Below, in pieces: positions 1 through 7,156 of a stretch of 38,671 nucleotides of DNA. Made by a program: the position numbers and the translations under genes. Positions within the stretch are counted from its first letter, which is position 1. Each line of letters opens with the position of its first letter. The stretch is from CAZHJG01 sp964533425 (GTDB lineage Bacteria; Patescibacteriota; Saccharimonadia; Saccharimonadales; UBA4665). The stretch lies in the NCBI GenBank assembly GCA_964533425.1, contig CAZHJG010000006.1, positions 1 to 38,671 on the forward strand, written 5' to 3'. Under the pieces are notes generated by a model. That model searched no databases. It saw only the letters and a list, made by a program, of their open reading frames with translations, and had not been told where the DNA came from.

Positions 1-22
1 CATTGATTTGTGCCGCTTTCAT
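1..22 (-). CDS. 5' end of an unidentified gene, cut by the window edge
   Basis: Only the first seven codons are visible (MKAAQIN). The start is supported by an AAGGAGGG ribosome binding site eight to nine bases upstream and by a strong promoter further up. MKAAQI-type starts are common in medium-chain zinc-dependent or quinone oxidoreductases, but seven residues cannot settle a family, so no function is assigned. Confidence 0.55.
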
Positions 23-52
23 CGAGAAAGCCCTCCTTATTAAATACTATAC

Positions 53-81
53 ATAATATAGTTATGGTTATTGCCTGTCAA
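53..81 (-). promoter_or_regulatory. sigma70-type promoter for the gene at the left edge
   Basis: On the minus strand a perfect -35 TTGACA (81-76) is followed after 17 bases by TATTAT (58-53). The -35 overlaps the stop codon of the upstream DUF4396 gene. Expected leader is about 25 nt and contains the AAGGAGGG site. Confidence 0.6.
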
Positions 82-530
82 TGATCTTGATGATACTTGT
101 GCACAGCAGCGTGTCCTTTGCCGCGTGTTATCAAGTAACGGTTTACGGGCACAGCCGCTAGAAAAGCTATGGCCAATGAAGCAAGCAGGCTGCTCCAAAA
201 GAGAAAGGTCGTTGGCCCTGCCGCCAACGCACCCGGTATGAGCAAAATGATAGCAGTGTCTACCAGCTCCATGGTGGTTATCGACAACGTGTCCGAAGCC
301 AGGGCAATACGTCCAGCAGATCGTAGTTGTAGGCCGTGTCGTAAGAGTGGTTGTATGGTCAGGTTGTAGCCGAAGAAAAATGCCAGAGGAATCGTCAAAG
401 CCTCGGTGGCCCAATTACTCCAATTCAAGCCTGCGCCAATAACTGTACCGGCAATTTCACCGATGGCGCAGCCGCTCAAGCAATGCAGCGTGGCTTGTAC
501 GGCCAACCGAGTTGTCTTACTTCCATCCAT
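78..530 (-). CDS. DUF4396-family integral membrane protein
   Basis: A 150-residue protein with about four hydrophobic helices. The segments CAIGEIAGTVIGAGLNW (residues 21-37) and the SITTMELVDTAIILLIPGA stretch are the hallmarks of the DUF4396 family, whose biochemical role is unknown. It is divergent from a metal-transporting P-type ATPase and shares its control region, so a role in metal handling is plausible by context only. A -10 box TATACT (542-537) ends exactly six bases before the ATG, so the mRNA is predicted to be leaderless. The -35 is weak. Confidence 0.75.
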   Translation of the reverse strand: MDGSKTTRLAVQATLHCLSGCAIGEIAGTVIGAGLNWSNWATEALTIPLAFFFGYNLTIQPLLRHGLQLRSAGRIALASDTLSITTMELVDTAIILLIPGALAAGPTTFLFWSSLLASLAIAFLAAVPVNRYLITRGKGHAAVHKYHQDH

Positions 531-533
531 ACA

Positions 534-557
534 ATCAGTATAAATTGCTATACTGAT
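534..557. promoter_or_regulatory. perfect palindrome holding both divergent -10 boxes (candidate metal-responsive operator)
   Basis: ATCAGTATA (534-542), six-base spacer AATTGC, TATACTGAT (549-557): a perfect 9+9 inverted repeat. The left arm read on the minus strand contains TATACT, the -10 of the DUF4396 gene. The right arm read on the plus strand contains TATACT, a -10 for the ATPase gene. A dimeric repressor bound here would block both promoters. AT-rich inverted repeats of this size are typical of ArsR/SmtB-type operators, but no regulator gene is in the window. Confidence 0.6.
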
Positions 558-585
558 AGATATCGAAAACTAGTGGAGCTAAAGT

Positions 586-2436
586 ATGCGAAGCGTGTGG
601 CGCTTTTGGCGCGAGTACAAGTTATTTAGTCTGGCCTTTGTAGCACTTATCGTTAGCTTAGGCCTTCAGCTTGGCAACATGCATACAGCAGCGAATTGGG
701 TGCTCGGTACGGTGGCTGTTTTGGAAGTTTTTCCACTGTTGTGGGATATGTGGAATGACATCCGATCAGGCATTTATGGCGTCGACATTCTGGCGGCCAC
801 AGCCATCATTACTTCTGTGCTGCTTGGGCAATACTGGGCAGGTATGGTGATTGTGTTAATGCTCACTGGCGGCGAAGCGCTTGAGGATTACGCGCATCGA
901 CGAGCCCAGACCGAGCTTGATGCCTTATTGGAGCGTTCACCTGCCAAAGCACACGTTATTCGTAAGGGCAAAACCCTGGAAGTCAAGGTCGATGATCTAC
1001 GTGTAGGCGAAAAAATACTGGTGAAAGCTGGTGAAATAGTACCAGTCGATGCGGTCATCATTGACGGCAGCGCCAGTTTTGACGAAGCTTCACTTACTGG
1101 CGAGAGTTTGCCGCAGCTTAAGCAAGTCCAGGACACGCTGCTTAGTGGTTCCGTCAATCTAGATGGTGCCGTCACGGGCAAGGTCACGGCGCTTGCCGCC
1201 GATAGCCAGTATCAACAAATCATAAAACTAGTGCGAGGAGCGGCAGCCAGCCAGGCTCCGTTCGTGCGGTTAGCCGATCGCTATAGCCTGCCCTTTACTG
1301 TCACGGCCTACGCCATTGCTGGAGCAGCTTGGGCCGTTAGCGGTCATGCTATCCGTTTCCTAGAAGTTATTGTGGTAGCTACACCTTGCCCGCTTATTTT
1401 GGCGGCACCCATTGCTTTGATCAGTGGCATGGCCCGGGCCAGCCGTTACGGCATCATTGTAAAAACTGGCGCTGCGCTAGAACGATACGCCGAGGCCGAA
1501 ACTGTGGCATTTGATAAGACCGGCACGCTTACCAAAGGCGAGTTAGTCATTGATAACATAGTGCATTTTGACAAGTTAAGCGATGCCGAGATCCTTGGTT
1601 TAGCAGCCAGTTTGGAGCAGAATTCCAACCATGTCGTTGCCCGAGCTATAGTAAATGGCGCCGCGGATAAGGGTATAAAACTTAAGCGGTCGCGGCACGT
1701 TCAAGAGATATCTGGACAGGGTCTGAAAGCTAATCTGCAAGGCAAAGAAATCCTGGTTGGCCGGTTGTCTCTTATGGAAGAGCATGGCGTGAAGCTGCCA
1801 GTCAAGTCGCAGTTGGGAACGGTTCAGCAAACTGCTGTCTATGTGGCTGTTAACGAAGCTCTGGTGGGCATGATCAGTTTCAAAGACGAACTCCGGCCAG
1901 ACGCCAAGATTACGCTCGAACGATTGCATGACCTGGGGATTCGCCACACACTTATGATTACCGGCGACAATGAAGCCACGGCCCGAGCCGTGGCGAAAAC
2001 GTTGGGTATCGATCACGTGCACGCCGAAACCTTACCGGCCACCAAGCTGCACGTTCTGGATGAAGTTACGGATCGTCCGCTGGTGTTTGTTGGTGATGGG
2101 GTGAATGACGCACCCGCCTTGACGGCGGCTGATGTTGGTATTGCTATTGGAGCTCGCGGCTCTACTGCAGCGAGTGAGTCAGCTGATATGGTGATTATGC
2201 TCAACGAGCTTCACCGAGTGGCGCTGGCACTCGACATCGCCAAAAAAACTTTCAAGATTGCTCGTCAGAGTATCCTAGTCGGCATTGCACTCAGCATAAT
2301 GCTGATGCTGATTTTCGCGACCGGTAAATTTTCGCCGTTGGCTGGAGCTATCGTTCAGGAAGTTGTTGATGTATTTGTTATTTTCAACGCCTTGCGGGCT
2401 CATATGATTACGCCCAGGCCTATTGAAAGTAACTAA
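586..2436 (+). CDS. P1B-type heavy-metal-translocating P-type ATPase
   Basis: Exports a transition-metal ion across the cytoplasmic membrane using ATP. At 616 residues it is a minimal P1B pump with no N-terminal metal-binding domain. Visible motifs are TGES (171-174, dephosphorylation), TPCP in the transmembrane metal site (266-269), DKTGTLT with phosphorylated Asp310, TGD (459-461) and GDGVNDAP (503-510). Two points are unusual: the intramembrane motif is TPC rather than CPC, and the P1B 'HP' signature reads SNHV (His349 kept, Pro replaced by Val). The metal therefore cannot be stated; Cu/Zn/Cd ZntA-CopA relatives are the closest general class. The start has a GGAG site. It converges with the next gene with a 3 bp gap. 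Confidence 0.93.
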   Translation: MRSVWRFWREYKLFSLAFVALIVSLGLQLGNMHTAANWVLGTVAVLEVFPLLWDMWNDIRSGIYGVDILAATAIITSVLLGQYWAGMVIVLMLTGGEALEDYAHRRAQTELDALLERSPAKAHVIRKGKTLEVKVDDLRVGEKILVKAGEIVPVDAVIIDGSASFDEASLTGESLPQLKQVQDTLLSGSVNLDGAVTGKVTALAADSQYQQIIKLVRGAAASQAPFVRLADRYSLPFTVTAYAIAGAAWAVSGHAIRFLEVIVVATPCPLILAAPIALISGMARASRYGIIVKTGAALERYAEAETVAFDKTGTLTKGELVIDNIVHFDKLSDAEILGLAASLEQNSNHVVARAIVNGAADKGIKLKRSRHVQEISGQGLKANLQGKEILVGRLSLMEEHGVKLPVKSQLGTVQQTAVYVAVNEALVGMISFKDELRPDAKITLERLHDLGIRHTLMITGDNEATARAVAKTLGIDHVHAETLPATKLHVLDEVTDRPLVFVGDGVNDAPALTAADVGIAIGARGSTAASESADMVIMLNELHRVALALDIAKKTFKIARQSILVGIALSIMLMLIFATGKFSPLAGAIVQEVVDVFVIFNALRAHMITPRPIESN

Positions 2437-2439
2437 ACG

Positions 2440-3072
2440 CTAGCCGAAAAGTGAAAGCGCCGCAGCGACAAATAGCGGTATCACCAAATTGTCGAATCCG
2501 CGCACGGCTACGTTCTCCAGGATGGTTGCTACCACGCTAATAGCCGTTATCAAAAGTAAGGGAGCGCTAACACCCGGCGTGACTATGTAGAATACGCTCA
2601 ATATGCAGACGGAAGTGACAAAGAAAGTCAGCGTGCCCAGAATGCTTTTAGCAGACCCGAAGACAGTATATCGGTGCCGGTTACCATAATACGTACCGAT
2701 TACGGCCGCCAGACCATCTGCCAGGCTCATTTCCAGGAGCGCTACCGTGTAGATATGCGGATGATCAAGGTTAAACGCCATCAATCCGACGACCAGCGCG
2801 AACCAGAATTCACCCCAAGTCGGGCGCTGCACACTATGAATCGCCAGGAAAATATTAAAGTATTTTGACAAAGCGGAAACAACTAAAAATCCCAAACTTA
2901 GTAGCTTGATTTCCGTTGGCGTCAAGAAGTAAGGCCAGAACGCCACAAAGCTGCCAACGGTAATGTGTACGAACTTGCGACTGAACTCTCCATGCAGCTG
3001 TTGCTTGCGCCACCAGATCTCGCTTAGCACCAGCACGCCGAAAACCAGCAGCACAGTGATAATAAGCGTCAT
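2440..3072 (-). CDS. dolichol/phytol/polyprenol kinase-like membrane protein (CDP-alcohol cytidylyltransferase fold)
   Basis: A 210-residue polytopic protein with about six to seven helices. Family marks are RKFVHITVG (32-40), a DGLAAVIG-YYG segment (118-129), KSILGTLTF and ENVAVRGFDNLVIPL near the C-terminus, as in the SEC59/VTE5/phosphatidate-cytidylyltransferase-like family that phosphorylates long-chain isoprenoid alcohols or diacylglycerol. The exact substrate is not deducible; undecaprenol or phytol-like prenols are possible. A -10 TACAAT (3085-3080) lies seven bases before ATG, suggesting a leaderless or nearly leaderless transcript. Confidence 0.8.
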   Translation of the reverse strand: MTLIITVLLVFGVLVLSEIWWRKQQLHGEFSRKFVHITVGSFVAFWPYFLTPTEIKLLSLGFLVVSALSKYFNIFLAIHSVQRPTWGEFWFALVVGLMAFNLDHPHIYTVALLEMSLADGLAAVIGTYYGNRHRYTVFGSAKSILGTLTFFVTSVCILSVFYIVTPGVSAPLLLITAISVVATILENVAVRGFDNLVIPLFVAAALSLFG

Positions 3073-3141
3073 GCTGAGTATTGTACGCCAAAGGGAAGCT
3101 CTTATTGCACACAGTTAGATTTACGACTGAACGATAACAGA

Positions 3142-3169
3142 TTACGTACTATGCTTAGTTAAGTATAAA
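3142..3169 (+). promoter_or_regulatory. candidate promoter of the 36-residue peptide gene
   Basis: TTACGT (3142-3147), 16-base spacer, TATAAA (3164-3169). It lies about 40 bases upstream of the small gene's start. Moderate match to consensus, with no other support. Confidence 0.35.
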
Positions 3170-3211
3170 TATTCTCTTGTAGTCACGTGATTGAGTAATC
3201 AAGGAGTTGTC

Positions 3212-3322
3212 ATGCTGCATGATAGGTTAGATGATGACAAAAAATTCGACGAAGAAATTATCCGCCGCTTCAAGCGCTGGAAAGCAGCACAGCCTAAGCC
3301 GGAGGAATCGGACGAAGACTAG
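3212..3322 (+). CDS. 36-residue highly charged small protein
   Basis: A short reading frame MLHDRLDDDKKF...EESDED of 36 codons plus stop, preceded by AAGGAG (3201-3206) at five bases spacing and by a candidate promoter. The composition is strongly acidic/basic with one amphipathic helix-like stretch (EEIIRRFKRWKAA). No family is recognised. It ends exactly where the convergent neighbour's stop codon begins, so the two genes pack without a gap. The good ribosome site and packing support it being real; function unknown. Confidence 0.5.
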   Translation: MLHDRLDDDKKFDEEIIRRFKRWKAAQPKPEESDED

Positions 3323-3808
3323 CTAAGTACTCGTCTCAGGCGCCCCGTCACTGTTTATACTAATCGTTCTTTGTGGCTCAGAAGTGGGGATATCGTAAAA
3401 CTCAGTTAGTGATATCGCTTGCGCATCTACTTCAACCTTTAGCCTTGTAGCTAAATTACCTGCTACTTTGCCCCAGTGAATACGCTGACCAATCTGGTCG
3501 TTGTAATAATCAGCGTAAGGACTTTTTCGCATAGCTTCTTTTACTGCGACGATTGTGTTGTCTTTGAAGTTTTTCACTGCCTGAAAGACTCGAGGCAGTT
3601 CGCTCTGTCTGATTTCAGCATGGTTTTCCCAGAAAGTAGCAAGCCTTAAATCTAACTCATCGACATCATCCAGCTCTGTTATGTCTTCATCTTGTATCAG
3701 GGCGCCGATTTTCTCACGATGGGCAGCGCGCATGACTTCCATTTCATCGGTATCAACAAGAGTTAGGATAAAAACTCCTGGGTCTTCCTCTTTTGGGCTA
3801 ATTTCCAT
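3323..3808 (-). CDS. hypothetical cytoplasmic protein
   Basis: About 161 residues, acidic in the first half (IQDEDITELDDVDELD), with no transmembrane segment, signal peptide or recognisable catalytic motif. Two adjacent ATG codons exist (3811 and 3808). The second is chosen because a strong promoter places its first base exactly at the expected transcription start, making a leaderless mRNA. No family is recognised; likely lineage-restricted. Confidence 0.7.
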   Translation of the reverse strand: MEISPKEEDPGVFILTLVDTDEMEVMRAAHREKIGALIQDEDITELDDVDELDLRLATFWENHAEIRQSELPRVFQAVKNFKDNTIVAVKEAMRKSPYADYYNDQIGQRIHWGKVAGNLATRLKVEVDAQAISLTEFYDIPTSEPQRTISINSDGAPETST

Positions 3809-3814
3809 CATGGA

Positions 3815-3843
3815 ATAATGACATAATTTGTACGTTGAGTCAA
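3815..3843 (-). promoter_or_regulatory. extended -10 promoter for leaderless gene
   Basis: TTGACT (3843-3838), 17-base spacer ending in TGT, CATTAT (3820-3815), then six bases to the ATG at 3808. -35 matches 5 of 6, -10 matches 4 of 6 with a TGn extension. Confidence 0.6.
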
Positions 3844-3871
3844 TATTCTGAAGTGAGTTTACCGTCGATCA

Positions 3872-4495
3872 CTACAGCAATGTTTTCCAGTAGTACCAGA
3901 AGTGATTCAGGATTAAAACAATAATGATCAGATACCAGGTAATGAGGATGTCGGCATGGTGACGTTGCACGAACAGCATGGCTTTTTTGAGCTTGGCCGG
4001 CGCCTTTATGTTACCGGTTCGTAAGTTGTACAGCAAAACGTACCAGAAGAGCGCTATAGAAACAGCCCACACTACCATGCAGTAGGGGCAAAGTGCGTGG
4101 ATTCTGTAGACCGATTCAAAAAGTAGCCAATGGATAAATAGCACCGCGAATAGCGTGCCGCTCTGCAGTGTCAGCCAGACCCAACGCTTTAGTTTCGTGG
4201 CTCCAGCCAAAATCAGCCCGCCCATCGTCCAGACCATCGGGAAGGCCACCAGCCCAACGTAGGGGTTAGCAAAGCCAAAGAGATGACTTTGTTTTGACTG
4301 CATAACACTACCGCAACTTATTATCGGATTAATACTGCAGGAGGGCCGATAGTTGGGATTCTCCATGAGTTTAAACTTGTCGTACAGAATAATTGCGGCG
4401 CAGATAAAGCCAATGATACTGAGAATAATCATTAAATACGGCAAGACGGTTTCAAGCGTCTTTGGTTGAGGTTTGCTTTTCACGTCTTTATTCAT
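3872..4495 (-). CDS. vitamin K epoxide reductase (VKOR) family thiol oxidase
   Basis: A 207-residue membrane protein with about five helices. VKOR marks are the CPYC redox centre (Cys136, Cys139), the paired loop cysteines Cys53 and Cys61 in CSINPIISC, and the NPYVG turn (77-81). In bacteria such proteins re-oxidise periplasmic DsbA-like thiol oxidases, passing electrons to quinone, so extracellular proteins such as pilins or surface proteins could be its end clients. No fused thioredoxin domain and no DsbA partner are present in the window. A -10-like CATACT lies five bases before the ATG, so the mRNA may be leaderless. Confidence 0.9.
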   Translation of the reverse strand: MNKDVKSKPQPKTLETVLPYLMIILSIIGFICAAIILYDKFKLMENPNYRPSCSINPIISCGSVMQSKQSHLFGFANPYVGLVAFPMVWTMGGLILAGATKLKRWVWLTLQSGTLFAVLFIHWLLFESVYRIHALCPYCMVVWAVSIALFWYVLLYNLRTGNIKAPAKLKKAMLFVQRHHADILITWYLIIIVLILNHFWYYWKTLL

Positions 4496-4554
4496 CGCTT
4501 AGTATGCTTAATTTTAGCTGAATGCGTCGCAATCAATCTCAGCTTCCTTATAAT

Positions 4555-4631
4555 TGGTCGGGGTGACTGGATTTGAACCAGCGACCTCAGCGTCCCGAAC
4601 GCTGCGCGCTACCAAGCTGCGCTACACCCCG
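4555..4631 (-). tRNA. tRNA-Pro (anticodon CGG)
   Basis: A 77-nt cloverleaf on the minus strand including an encoded CCA end (plus-strand TGG at 4555-4557). Acceptor CGGGGTG pairs with CACCCCG. The anticodon loop TTCGGGA sits in a CAGCG/CGCTG stem, and the T arm carries GGTTCAAATCC. It is downstream of a second tRNA-Pro gene on the same strand. Confidence 0.95.
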
Positions 4632-4632
4632 A

Positions 4633-4651
4633 GCTTTTGCGAAGCAAAAGC
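4633..4651 (-). repeat. 8-bp perfect hairpin abutting the 5' end of tRNA-Pro(CGG)
   Basis: GCTTTTGC (4633-4640), GAA loop, GCAAAAGC (4644-4651), one base upstream of the mature tRNA 5' end in the transcript. It may guide leader processing; it also resembles the hairpins next to the other tRNAs here. Confidence 0.6.
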
Positions 4652-4680
4652 AATTGTCGGTTAGCAATGGGCAAGTATCA

Positions 4681-4747
4681 ATGATGGCCAAAAGCCTTTT
4701 TAGGCTTTTGAGTTATTTAATATTTCAGCCGTGAGGCTGGCCATCAT
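4681..4747. repeat. nested inverted repeat between the two tRNA-Pro genes
   Basis: An outer inverted repeat ATGATGGCCA (4681-4690) / TGGCCATCAT (4738-4747) encloses two hairpins: CAAAAGCCT/AGGCTTTTG (4689-4710) and CAGCC-GTGA-GGCTG (4726-4739). The arrangement could fold as a three-way junction in the spacer RNA between the tRNAs. No coding sequence is seen here. Confidence 0.55.
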
Positions 4748-4776
4748 AGTAAATGGTTCATTGTTAACTGCTAATG

Positions 4777-4795
4777 GCTTCGCTTCAGGCGAAGC
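4777..4795 (-). repeat. 7-bp hairpin abutting the CCA end of tRNA-Pro(TGG)
   Basis: GCTTCGC (4777-4783), TTCAG loop, GCGAAGC (4789-4795), one base past the encoded CCA of the upstream tRNA. It may act as a processing or decay barrier at the 3' end. Confidence 0.5.
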
Positions 4796-4796
4796 A

Positions 4797-4873
4797 TGGT
4801 CGGGGTGAGAGGACTTGAACCTCCGACCTCCGCGTCCCAAACGCGGCGCGCTAGCCAACTGCGCCACACCCCG
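4797..4873 (-). tRNA. tRNA-Pro (anticodon TGG)
   Basis: A 77-nt cloverleaf on the minus strand with encoded CCA (plus-strand TGG at 4797-4799). Acceptor CGGGGTG/CACCCCG. The anticodon loop TTTGGGA is in a CCGCG/CGCGG stem, and the T arm carries GGTTCAAGTCC. It shares the acceptor stem sequence with the neighbouring tRNA-Pro(CGG); the pair is probably one transcript. Confidence 0.95.
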
Positions 4874-4894
4874 AAAACTGCCTGCGGCAGTTTT
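4874..4894 (-). repeat. 9-bp hairpin abutting the 5' end of tRNA-Pro(TGG)
   Basis: AAAACTGCC (4874-4882), TGC loop, GGCAGTTTT (4886-4894), directly adjacent to the first base of the mature tRNA. On the plus strand it also resembles a terminator (GC stem then T run), but no plus-strand gene ends here. Confidence 0.55.
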
Positions 4895-4900
4895 TGTAGA

Positions 4901-5027
4901 CACGAGCGAAGCGTCATCCAGTAAAACTACCCCAGATTCATTATTAAGTTATTTAGTCCTGTGGGCATTTCGGTTGGGACCAGCGAAGCGTCATTAGTGA
5001 AACTAAGCCAGAATACCGATGCCCACA
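4901..5027. repeat. two imperfect direct repeats, one inside an inverted repeat, in the tRNA leader
   Basis: Units 4901-4939 and 4978-5016 are about 80% identical and share the core AGCGAAGCGTCAT. They start exactly 77 bases apart. The second is enclosed by inverted arms TGTGGGCAT (4960-4968) / ATGCCCACA (5019-5027), extended by CGGT/ACCG. No coding frame is convincing. The region lies between a promoter and the tRNA genes, so it would be transcribed as leader RNA. Confidence 0.6.
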
Positions 5028-5037
5028 ACAGAGGTAG

Positions 5038-5066
5038 ATTATACGGTAAAAATAGATCCGTGGCTA
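5038..5066 (-). promoter_or_regulatory. candidate promoter of the tRNA-Pro pair
   Basis: TAGCCA (5066-5061), 17 bases, perfect TATAAT (5043-5038), placed just downstream of the exonuclease gene's stop. It would give a leader of about 160 nt before tRNA-Pro(TGG). Confidence 0.5.
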
Positions 5067-5071
5067 GCCGC

Positions 5072-5644
5072 TTATTTGTCTTCTTGCCCGAGTGCCGTGA
5101 AAGCAGCTAAGGCAGTTGCTTTGGCGTCATGAAGGGGATGATGGCGGGAAAACCCGCCTTCCCGAATGATGCGTGCTATGAGATGGCTTTTCTCGGACGC
5201 GTCTCGACCAGCGCCAAGTAACAGCGACGTTAGATCAAGTATGGGAAAAGGGTGTTGCCAATACCTTTCGCTCAAGTTTTCCTCTTGGCATTGGATCAGA
5301 AAACGATACTCGACAGGGTAGCCATTACTCACTAGCACATAGTCGGCTTGCAGCTCAGCCTTCAGATACCATTCCCAAAAAGCTTCACGCAATTCTCTGT
5401 AGGAACCAAATTTGATTTGCATATCGGTAATGGCTGGCAAAACGTTTGCTGCAACCCACGAATCAACAGCTTCTTTGATAGGGCAACGACCGCTAAATTC
5501 AGTGTGGACCTTGCCGTTGACACCCATGACCACGGCTCCGACAGCAAAGGCATTGCCGTGCAAGCCGTTAGTCTCCAGATCAAAACTAAGCAATTTGGTC
5601 TTTGGACCAATTGGCGGTAATTTTGCCTGTTTAGAAAAACTCAC
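5072..5644 (-). CDS. DEDDh-type 3'-5' exonuclease (DnaQ-like)
   Basis: A 190-residue single-domain nuclease. Exo I motif SFDLETNG supplies Asp22 and Glu24. The Exo II region reads SNGYPVEYRFL, where a Glu occupies the usual Asp position. Exo III is HHPLHDAKATA with the metal-binding His and Asp. Such proteins remove 3' nucleotides in proofreading or RNA/DNA trimming; stand-alone members also mature small RNAs. It is four bases downstream of rny on the same strand and so probably co-transcribed, which makes an RNA-turnover role plausible but unproven. The Glu substitution may lower activity. Confidence 0.82.
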   Translation of the reverse strand: MSFSKQAKLPPIGPKTKLLSFDLETNGLHGNAFAVGAVVMGVNGKVHTEFSGRCPIKEAVDSWVAANVLPAITDMQIKFGSYRELREAFWEWYLKAELQADYVLVSNGYPVEYRFLIQCQEENLSERYWQHPFPILDLTSLLLGAGRDASEKSHLIARIIREGGFSRHHPLHDAKATALAAFTALGQEDK

Positions 5645-5647
5645 GAT

Positions 5648-7156
5648 TTATTTGGCGAATTCAACAGCGCGCGTTTCGCGGATGACGTTGACCTTGATGG
5701 TGCCAGGATATTGCATGGTCGATTCAATCTTGGTAGCAATGTCCCGCGCTAATTTAATGGCACTTAGGTCGTCGATTGATTCGGGCTTCACAAACACCCG
5801 GACTTCGCGGCCGGCGCTGATGGCGTATGATTTGTCGATACCGGGAAAACTATTGGCGACATTCTCTAGGTCCTTCATGCGTTCGGCAAAGTTTTCGGCG
5901 CTAATGTTGCGGGCACCAGGGCGGGAGGCGCTGATGGCGTCGACCGTACGGACAATCAGCGCAACGACACTGGTGGCTTCCACGTCATCATGGTGCTGTT
6001 CAGCGGCCAAAGCCACTTCTTCGGGTGCACCATATTTACGCAATATTTCACCGGAGATGTGATGGTGCTTGCCCTCCATCTTGTGGGTCAGCGCCTTGCC
6101 GATGTCATGCACCAACGCGGAATACTTAGCCGTTTTAACGTCGGCACCAATCTCCTCGGCAATGATGCCGGCAATATGCGCCATTTCGGTGCTATGCTTA
6201 AGTACGTTTTGGCCGTAGCTAGTTCGATACTTCAGCTCACCAAGCAAGTGCAAGATTTCTTTAGGAATCCCAATAATGCCAACTTCTCGGGCAGCGTCCT
6301 CGCCAGCCCGTATGACATCTTTTTCAACGTTCTTTTGCGCTTTGTCTACTACTTCTTCAATCCGGCCGGGATGAATCCGTCCGTCCTTCATGAGCATTTC
6401 CATAGCCTGGCGAGCTACTTCACGACGTACCGGATCGAAGCTGCTGAGTACGACATAGCCAGGCGTATCGTCGACCATAATGTCAACGCCAGTTGCTCGC
6501 TGCAGCGCTTGGATGTTGCGGCCTTCTTTACCAATGATGCGGCCCTTCATTTCTTCGTCTTCCAGCTTGATACTGGTAACGGTCCGTTCGGCCGTGACTT
6601 CGCTGGCCATCCGTTCCATAGCTTCCGTAATGATGAGGGCTGCTTGTTCCTCGGCGTTGTCTCGGGCTTCGTTTTGTAACTTGGTGACCAAGCCCAAGAG
6701 ATCATTTTTAATGTCCCGCTCAGTCATTTGCATGAGCTTGTCGGCGGCGTCAGCCTTGCTCAGTTTGGCAATTTTCTCTAACTTATCCTGCTGTTTTGTA
6801 CGGATATCCCGAATTTCGTTCTTTAGCTGATCAACTTCGTCTTCACTTTTGCGCAAAGCTTCATTGCGCTTATCAAGTTCATCGAGTTTTTTGTCGAGTG
6901 CTTCTTCACGCGTTACCAAGCGCTGCTCAAGGTCTTTCAACTCTTTGCGACGAGTCTGCTCTTCCTTGCGGGTCTCGTCAACTGCCTTATTAGCCTCCTC
7001 ACGAGCCTGATCGACGAGCTTTTCTGCTTCTTTCCTAGCCTTTTGCAATTCCTTTTGGGCTTTCTCCTCGGCGGAACCCCTGCGCTGTTTCGTAATAACT
7101 GTATTCGCGCCAAAACCAACAGCCAGCCCAACTATAGCGAGCACTGCTTCTAACAT
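5648..7156 (-). CDS. rny: ribonuclease Y
   Basis: Membrane-anchored endoribonuclease that starts mRNA decay. At 502 residues it is close to the usual length. Domain order: an N-terminal hydrophobic anchor (about 1-20), a long charged coiled coil (about 28-165), a KH RNA-binding domain with GRIIGKEGRNIQALQ-like core (about 205-265), and an HD phosphohydrolase domain with HST...VHDIGKA and HH metal ligands (about 320-410). The start has an AAAGGAC site. Four antisense frames inside it are composition shadows. Confidence 0.97.
   Translation of the reverse strand: MLEAVLAIVGLAVGFGANTVITKQRRGSAEEKAQKELQKARKEAEKLVDQAREEANKAVDETRKEEQTRRKELKDLEQRLVTREEALDKKLDELDKRNEALRKSEDEVDQLKNEIRDIRTKQQDKLEKIAKLSKADAADKLMQMTERDIKNDLLGLVTKLQNEARDNAEEQAALIITEAMERMASEVTAERTVTSIKLEDEEMKGRIIGKEGRNIQALQRATGVDIMVDDTPGYVVLSSFDPVRREVARQAMEMLMKDGRIHPGRIEEVVDKAQKNVEKDVIRAGEDAAREVGIIGIPKEILHLLGELKYRTSYGQNVLKHSTEMAHIAGIIAEEIGADVKTAKYSALVHDIGKALTHKMEGKHHHISGEILRKYGAPEEVALAAEQHHDDVEATSVVALIVRTVDAISASRPGARNISAENFAERMKDLENVANSFPGIDKSYAISAGREVRVFVKPESIDDLSAIKLARDIATKIESTMQYPGTIKVNVIRETRAVEFAK

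Noticed and set aside
1600..2022. 140-codon minus-strand frame opposite the P-type ATPase
   Set aside because: Antisense shadow of the phosphorylation and nucleotide-binding domains.
3872..4495. VKOR plus DsbA disulfide operon
   Set aside because: VKOR is clear, but no thioredoxin-fold partner is present in the window.
4700..4903. 67-codon minus-strand frame across the tRNA-Pro(TGG) gene
   Set aside because: It is a translation of the tRNA and its hairpins, not a protein gene.
4555..5027. CRISPR-like repeat array near the tRNA genes
   Set aside because: Only two imperfect direct units, no regular spacers, and no cas genes in the window.
5412..6062. 216-codon plus-strand frame
   Set aside because: Spans the end of rny and the exonuclease in antisense; no promoter or ribosome site.
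5990..6679. 229-codon plus-strand frame opposite rny
   Set aside because: Antisense to the conserved KH/HD coding region of ribonuclease Y; no ribosome site, protein composition biased as expected for a shadow.
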